Positions 4,881 to 5,545 of a stretch of 5,545 nucleotides of DNA are shown here, piece by piece. The position numbers and the translations under genes were made by a program. Every line of letters begins with the position of its first letter. Position 1 is the first letter of the stretch. The notes under the pieces are model-generated. The model had not been told where the DNA came from, did not search any database, and saw only the letters and a list, made by a program, of their open reading frames with translations. The stretch comes from Thermogutta sp. (GTDB taxonomy: Bacteria; Planctomycetota; Planctomycetia; Pirellulales; Thermoguttaceae): contig JAAZNR010000561.1 in the NCBI GenBank assembly GCA_012798155.1, positions 1-5,545 on the forward strand. The letters are read 5' to 3'.

Positions 4881-5545
4881 ATGCGATGCCACGGTTTGAC
4901 CTTGCGATCCCGGTGGTGGTCGTTTGTCGTGCCGATTCTCTTGACGGCGGTTGCGGTTTTCGCCGCAGCGAATCGCGGCGCCCTGGCGGCGAGCGGCGGC
5001 GGAAAGGCCTGCGATTGTCCGGCATCAGGCGATGCCGGCACGGCGGGCATTTTCTGGGTCGTTAGTTCGCGCGGCGTGGGAGATCCCGAGTCCAACCCGG
5101 CCGACGCGGTGAACCGGCTCCGCTTTTATGAAGCGCACGCCGCCGGGAGTTGGTCGCCGATCTCGGGCGACGACCTCCTGCAAGCGATTGCGGGCGAGAA
5201 ACCGGTAGTCGTGTGGATCCACGGCAATCGGATGGAATTGCGCGATGCCGTTCGTTCCGCCGCGGCCCTGAAGCGGGTCCTGGATCGGCTTGTCCCGGAT
5301 CGCCGTTATGTGCTGGTGGGGTGGTCTTGGCCCGCCGATCGGATGGTCCGCGGAGTCCGGCAAGACAGCCGTCTCAAATCGTGCCGCAGCCTGCAAGAGG
5401 CCGCGCTCTTGGCGCACTGGATCGACCAGACGTTGCGCAATCGCACCGTCGTTCTGGTGGGTTACAGTTTTGGGGCGCAAACGGCCTTGAAAACGGCCGC
5501 GCTCTTGGGCGGCGCTCACGGGCCTGAGGGGATATCGGATGCGGC
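4881..5545 (+). CDS. Secreted alpha/beta-hydrolase-like protein (cut by window edge)
   Basis: The frame is open to the right edge after 221 codons, so the C-terminus is missing. A Sec signal peptide is visible: Arg-rich n-region, hydrophobic core FVVPILLTAVAVFAAA at about 15-30, and an ALA cleavage site near residue 36. The mature part has a short Cys-containing linker (KACDCP), then IFWVVSSRG, RLRFYEA and a beta strand into VVVWIHGNR (His114-Gly115, oxyanion-type loop). LVGWSWPAD follows, and then VLVGYSFGAQ at 191-200, a classical GxSxG nucleophile elbow with Ser196 as the predicted nucleophile. The catalytic Asp and His would lie beyond the window. Family knowledge: this is the lipase/esterase-like alpha/beta-hydrolase fold; similar secreted proteins with 'WIHGNR...WSWP...GYSFGA' occur in planctomycetes without known substrate. 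ATG 4881 is the first start in its frame after a stop at 4815-4817, preceded by a GGGGGGA ribosome-site-like run (4867-4873). Confidence 0.8.
   Translation, partial: MRCHGLTLRSRWWSFVVPILLTAVAVFAAANRGALAASGGGKACDCPASGDAGTAGIFWVVSSRGVGDPESNPADAVNRLRFYEAHAAGSWSPISGDDLLQAIAGEKPVVVWIHGNRMELRDAVRSAAALKRVLDRLVPDRRYVLVGWSWPADRMVRGVRQDSRLKSCRSLQEAALLAHWIDQTLRNRTVVLVGYSFGAQTALKTAALLGGAHGPEGISDA

Noticed and set aside
4424..5095. 223-codon minus-strand frame across the leader and the hydrolase-like start
   Set aside because: Overlaps a signal peptide-bearing gene on the other strand and the promoter region; Arg/Pro/His-rich with no domain signature.

Overview
This 5.5 kb window is GC-rich and looks chromosomal, most likely from a member of the Planctomycetota. 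That placement is inference. It rests on a hpnC-hpnD pair, an IspH of the 'GFCAGVNMAI' type, a tiny Cys/Pro-rich lipoprotein with an 'NWFRRG' segment, and a secreted serine-hydrolase-like protein. From memory, all four resemble planctomycete proteins.

Left part (1-2215), isoprenoid/triterpenoid genes. On the minus strand, hpnC (hydroxysqualene synthase) overlaps by ATGA the start of hpnD (presqualene diphosphate synthase), which runs off the left edge after 64 codons. Divergently, on the plus strand, lies ispH, the last enzyme of the MEP pathway. IspH makes IPP and DMAPP. After chain elongation to farnesyl diphosphate elsewhere, HpnD and HpnC (with HpnE, not seen here) turn that into squalene for hopanoids, sterols or C30 carotenoids. 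The 97-bp divergent spacer carries a 6-bp inverted repeat.

Middle (2321-3841). A 506-residue secreted right-handed beta-helix protein begins with a pectate-lyase-3 type signature. Its stop is followed by a GC hairpin with a T-rich tail (probable terminator). Directly against that tail lies a 100-bp sequence bounded by 13-bp near-perfect terminal inverted repeats and a 4-bp direct repeat, which has the form of a MITE.

Right part (4130-5545). A 79-residue lipoprotein is encoded on the minus strand. A secreted alpha/beta-hydrolase-like protein on the plus strand runs off the right edge. The two are separated by a 511-bp spacer. This spacer holds a good sigma-70-like promoter with an inverted repeat between its -35 and -10 boxes. 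Downstream of the promoter is a roughly 355-nt leader with a perfect 13-bp tandem duplication, a diverged third copy and several strong hairpins.

No rRNA, tRNA, CRISPR array or complete transposase gene is visible. The items that most deserve a second look are the MITE-like element and the long structured leader. The rest is ordinary core metabolism plus poorly characterised secreted proteins.
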